Of a stretch of 23,866 bases of DNA, positions 21,454 through 23,866 are shown piece after piece (the first letter of the stretch is position 1; the number at the start of each line of letters is the position of its first letter). A program made the translations under genes and the position numbers. This stretch comes from a virus. The notes beneath the pieces are model-generated. The model was not told the origin of the DNA, made no database searches, and worked only from the letters and a program-made list of their open reading frames with translations. Where the stretch lies: positions 1 through 23,866 of IMG/VR virus record IMGVR_UViG_3300028802_000056; one strand, 5' to 3'.

Positions 21454-22686
21454 ATGCAGCACTCCGGCCGAACGTTGGAGGCTCGGACTGCCTACCACGA
21501 ACACCTTCAGTCCGACCATGACTTTCGAGTGTGGGTCGACATCCTCACGATCGAGCAGAAGTACGTCGGGACACTGGAGATGCTCGACGGGCAGATGAAC
21601 TACTCGAACGGAGTCGACGGGCCGGTTCGCACGGGGTCTGTCGTGGTGTCCGATCCTGAGGGCGCGTTGAACTTCGGGACCGACTACATGCGCGACCCGA
21701 AGGGCGTGCTCTGGATCAACCGGCTGATCCAGGTTTGGCATGAGGTCACTGTCCCGGGCTACGGCGACTTCACCACGTCTTGCATCGTGGGACTGCCCAC
21801 GGCGGTCGCCCGCTCAGGCGCGGAGGTCTCCCTTGAGTTGGGGGACAAGTCGCTGCTCGCCGACCACGGTGTCCGCCCGCGCACCTACAAGAAGGGCCAT
21901 CAGGTAGACGCCGTTCTGCGCTCGATCCTGGAGGACTGCACGGGCGAGAAGTTCATGCGGATCCCCTCAACCAAGAAGAAGTTGAGTCGTACCTACGTGG
22001 TCGGGATGGGCGAGAACTCGCTGACCCCGTGGCAGGCGTTCAAGCGCATCGCCGATCAGGAGATGGGCTGGCGGGCCTACTACGACGGACTTGGCTGGGC
22101 CGTGGCTGACTCGGTCTCGAACGCCAAGAATCCGGTCGATGTCCATTCGCTGCTGGCTCTTCCCTCGGCGGCCACTTCCTTCACCGACTTCTCGAACTAC
22201 GTGCGGGTCACCAGCCACCGCACTCCGGTCAACAAGAAGAGCACGAAGAAGGTGGACGAGTCCCGCGTTCACTACACCTACGACAGCATCGTCCAGTTGC
22301 TGAGCAGCAACGAACTCTCCGAGCAGAGTCTCAACCGCAACGGTGTTCCGCGGACGATGCCTCTTGTGGTTGTCAACGATGACCTCAAGACGCTCAAGGA
22401 CACCCTGACGTCGGCGACCAATCAGTTGAAGGCGGACTCGGGTCTGGACGCGAGCAAGACCTACGAGATCATCCCGCTGTTCCACCTGGAGCCCTTCGAC
22501 TACGTGAAGTTGCCCGAGGGGGTGGGTAGCATTCGCCTTGCCGACGGTGCCTCCATCCCGTTCGGGACGGGCGGCAACATGACCATCGGCGAGCACAAGT
22601 GGGTCAGTAAGCCGTCGAAGGTCAAGAAGATCCGATCGAAGACCACCGTGAAGCGCGACAAGAAGAAGGGCGGGAAGAAGAACTGA
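21454..22686 (+). CDS. Minor tail/baseplate hub protein (410 aa)
   Basis: I chose ATG 21454, two bases after the previous stop; GTG 21430 would overlap the previous gene, and AAAGG lies 16 bases upstream. The sequence has VWVDILTIEQKYVGTLEMLD and NGVDGPVRTGSVVVSD, which fit the tail-hub-like proteins of actinophages that follow the distal tail protein. The C-terminus is strongly basic (KRDKKKGGKKN), possibly a DNA or cell-surface contact. Its stop overlaps the start of the next gene by one base (TGATG). Confidence 0.6.
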   Translation: MQHSGRTLEARTAYHEHLQSDHDFRVWVDILTIEQKYVGTLEMLDGQMNYSNGVDGPVRTGSVVVSDPEGALNFGTDYMRDPKGVLWINRLIQVWHEVTVPGYGDFTTSCIVGLPTAVARSGAEVSLELGDKSLLADHGVRPRTYKKGHQVDAVLRSILEDCTGEKFMRIPSTKKKLSRTYVVGMGENSLTPWQAFKRIADQEMGWRAYYDGLGWAVADSVSNAKNPVDVHSLLALPSAATSFTDFSNYVRVTSHRTPVNKKSTKKVDESRVHYTYDSIVQLLSSNELSEQSLNRNGVPRTMPLVVVNDDLKTLKDTLTSATNQLKADSGLDASKTYEIIPLFHLEPFDYVKLPEGVGSIRLADGASIPFGTGGNMTIGEHKWVSKPSKVKKIRSKTTVKRDKKKGGKKN

Positions 22687-23866
22687 TGGGCGTCAACGGC
22701 CTACTCACTGACGTCCGCTGGGAGTGGACGGGCACCGAGGTCACCGCGGACCTCGTCGCCGGCACGACCGTTCTTCCTGTTCTCGACCCTGAGTCTATCA
22801 CGGAGGAGGAGAACGTCTGGATCGCGGGGACCGGCCCCTACGAGATCGTCGACGCGGACGTGGATGCGTCCACCTTCACCATCACGCCCGGACTCGAAAT
22901 CGATATAGACATCGGGACCGAGGTGGCGAACGATGTCGGCGGCCAGCCGGGTCGGGCGTGGGTGTGCGAGGTTATCCTTGCTGACGCTGACGTGCCCATC
23001 GAGGTTCCGCTCACCATCCACGACCTCTCGGTCATGCCCGAGGGCCACTACGACCCGCCCGTCGTCATTGTCCTGACGGACGATCTTGAGCGGGTGGAGA
23101 ACCTGCCTGGATCGCTGCCGGTCGTCGACGGCATCTACATCCCGCCGGACAGCCTGCCAGCCGGTTCACAGGAAGTCTACTCTGGGCCGACGCCGCCGTG
23201 GCCTGACGGCGAGGCCGGTCATCCGGACGCGATCTGGTACAACACCCAGGACCCGGACGCGATAGTTCCGTTCATCTGGGACCTTGACCGGCTGATCTGG
23301 GTGGATGCGTCCGACCCGAAGTTGGATCTCCTCGACGACTTGTCTCAGGCACCTGTCGGGGACACTACCGTCGGCGCGATCGGCGTAGTGGCGATCGGTG
23401 CGAGCGCGACTGCCGACAACGCCCGCAGCCTCGCCTCGACCGCTGACGGTCGCGTGTCGTTCAGCGACTACGACCCGACCGCCGATGACGTGTCGTACTA
23501 CGTCACGAACGCCGATGGCTCGTTGGCGCGGGGTACGGCGTGGGCGATCCTGCAAGCCGAACTCCAGAGTGGTGTGGCCGCGCTCCGGGTTGGCGATGCG
23601 GGCATGACGATGGACGTCGGCGAGTTCATCGTTGTCCTGGGGCTCGGTGCTCCGTTCGACGGCGAGCACATCGTGGATGCCTTCTCTACCACAGAGCGTG
23701 ACGTGTCAAACATGGCACTGACCTCCGGGGTGGCGACGTTGGACCTGACCGCCGCGCACCCGTGGGTCGTTGGCCAGAACATCATCATCTCCGGTGTGGA
23801 CCCGATCCTCGACGGTGAGGTCACGCTGACCGCTGTCACCGGGACCTCGATCACCTACGCGGTGGC
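22686..23866 (+). CDS. Minor tail protein, 3' end beyond the window
   Basis: The frame starts at ATG 22686, overlapping the previous stop (TGATG), and stays open for all of the remaining 1181 bases, so 393 residues are visible. It begins MGVNGLLTDVRWEWTGTEV, is acidic and beta-rich, and near the end shows two similar modules: FIVVLGLGAPFDGEHIVDA and NIIISGVDPILDGEVTLTAV, the second followed by TGTSITYAV. Such repeats are typical of baseplate and fibre-like tail proteins. WPDGEAGHPDAIWYN is a Trp-rich linker. It is probably a receptor-binding or baseplate protein, inferred from place and composition. Confidence 0.6.
   Translation, partial: MGVNGLLTDVRWEWTGTEVTADLVAGTTVLPVLDPESITEEENVWIAGTGPYEIVDADVDASTFTITPGLEIDIDIGTEVANDVGGQPGRAWVCEVILADADVPIEVPLTIHDLSVMPEGHYDPPVVIVLTDDLERVENLPGSLPVVDGIYIPPDSLPAGSQEVYSGPTPPWPDGEAGHPDAIWYNTQDPDAIVPFIWDLDRLIWVDASDPKLDLLDDLSQAPVGDTTVGAIGVVAIGASATADNARSLASTADGRVSFSDYDPTADDVSYYVTNADGSLARGTAWAILQAELQSGVAALRVGDAGMTMDVGEFIVVLGLGAPFDGEHIVDAFSTTERDVSNMALTSGVATLDLTAAHPWVVGQNIIISGVDPILDGEVTLTAVTGTSITYAV

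Overview
The window is part of a tailed (siphovirus-type) bacteriophage genome. High GC, strong G/C preference at third codon positions, and the family signatures of the gene products point to an actinobacterial host; the host genus cannot be read from the sequence.

Left arm (1 to about 3850, all on the minus strand). Seven small non-structural genes lie in two transcription units. Each unit starts with a similar leader and a member of the same Ala/Pro-rich protein family (1368-1814 and 3448-3810). Each then has a GC hairpin, a 40-42 nt element that folds like the acceptor/T-arm half of a tRNA, and further small genes. A third such element lies between 839-1234 and 237-746. In all three cases a small 4-bp hairpin and a Shine-Dalgarno sequence follow before the next start codon. 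The second family member is almost free of the dinucleotides GA and TC. Between the two units is about 1 kb without genes (1815-2866). It holds eleven GTACCC/GGGTAC sites, five AGTCGGC iterons, a perfect 12-bp inverted repeat and a field of GATCGTC repeats, and is probably a control or origin region.

Right arm (4077 to the right edge, all plus strand). This is the virion morphogenesis cluster, in order: small conserved protein, terminase large subunit, unknown protein, small membrane protein, portal, capsid maturation protease, major capsid protein, capsid-associated protein, putative major tail protein, head-to-tail adaptor, putative connector/tail terminator, secreted RTX-like protein, tail assembly chaperones with a -1 frameshift, HK97-gp10-like protein, tape measure protein, and three minor tail proteins, the last cut by the window edge. 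Most of these genes are packed with short gaps or overlaps.

Three things stand out in the right arm. The protease carries an N-terminal Cro/C1-type helix-turn-helix and appears to be made from a leaderless promoter with a palindrome over its -35 box. The arms of that palindrome match the 12-bp inverted repeat of the left control region. A secreted RTX-repeat protein with a signal peptide sits between the connector and tail genes like a moron. No integrase, lysis gene, full tRNA, IS element or CRISPR array was found.
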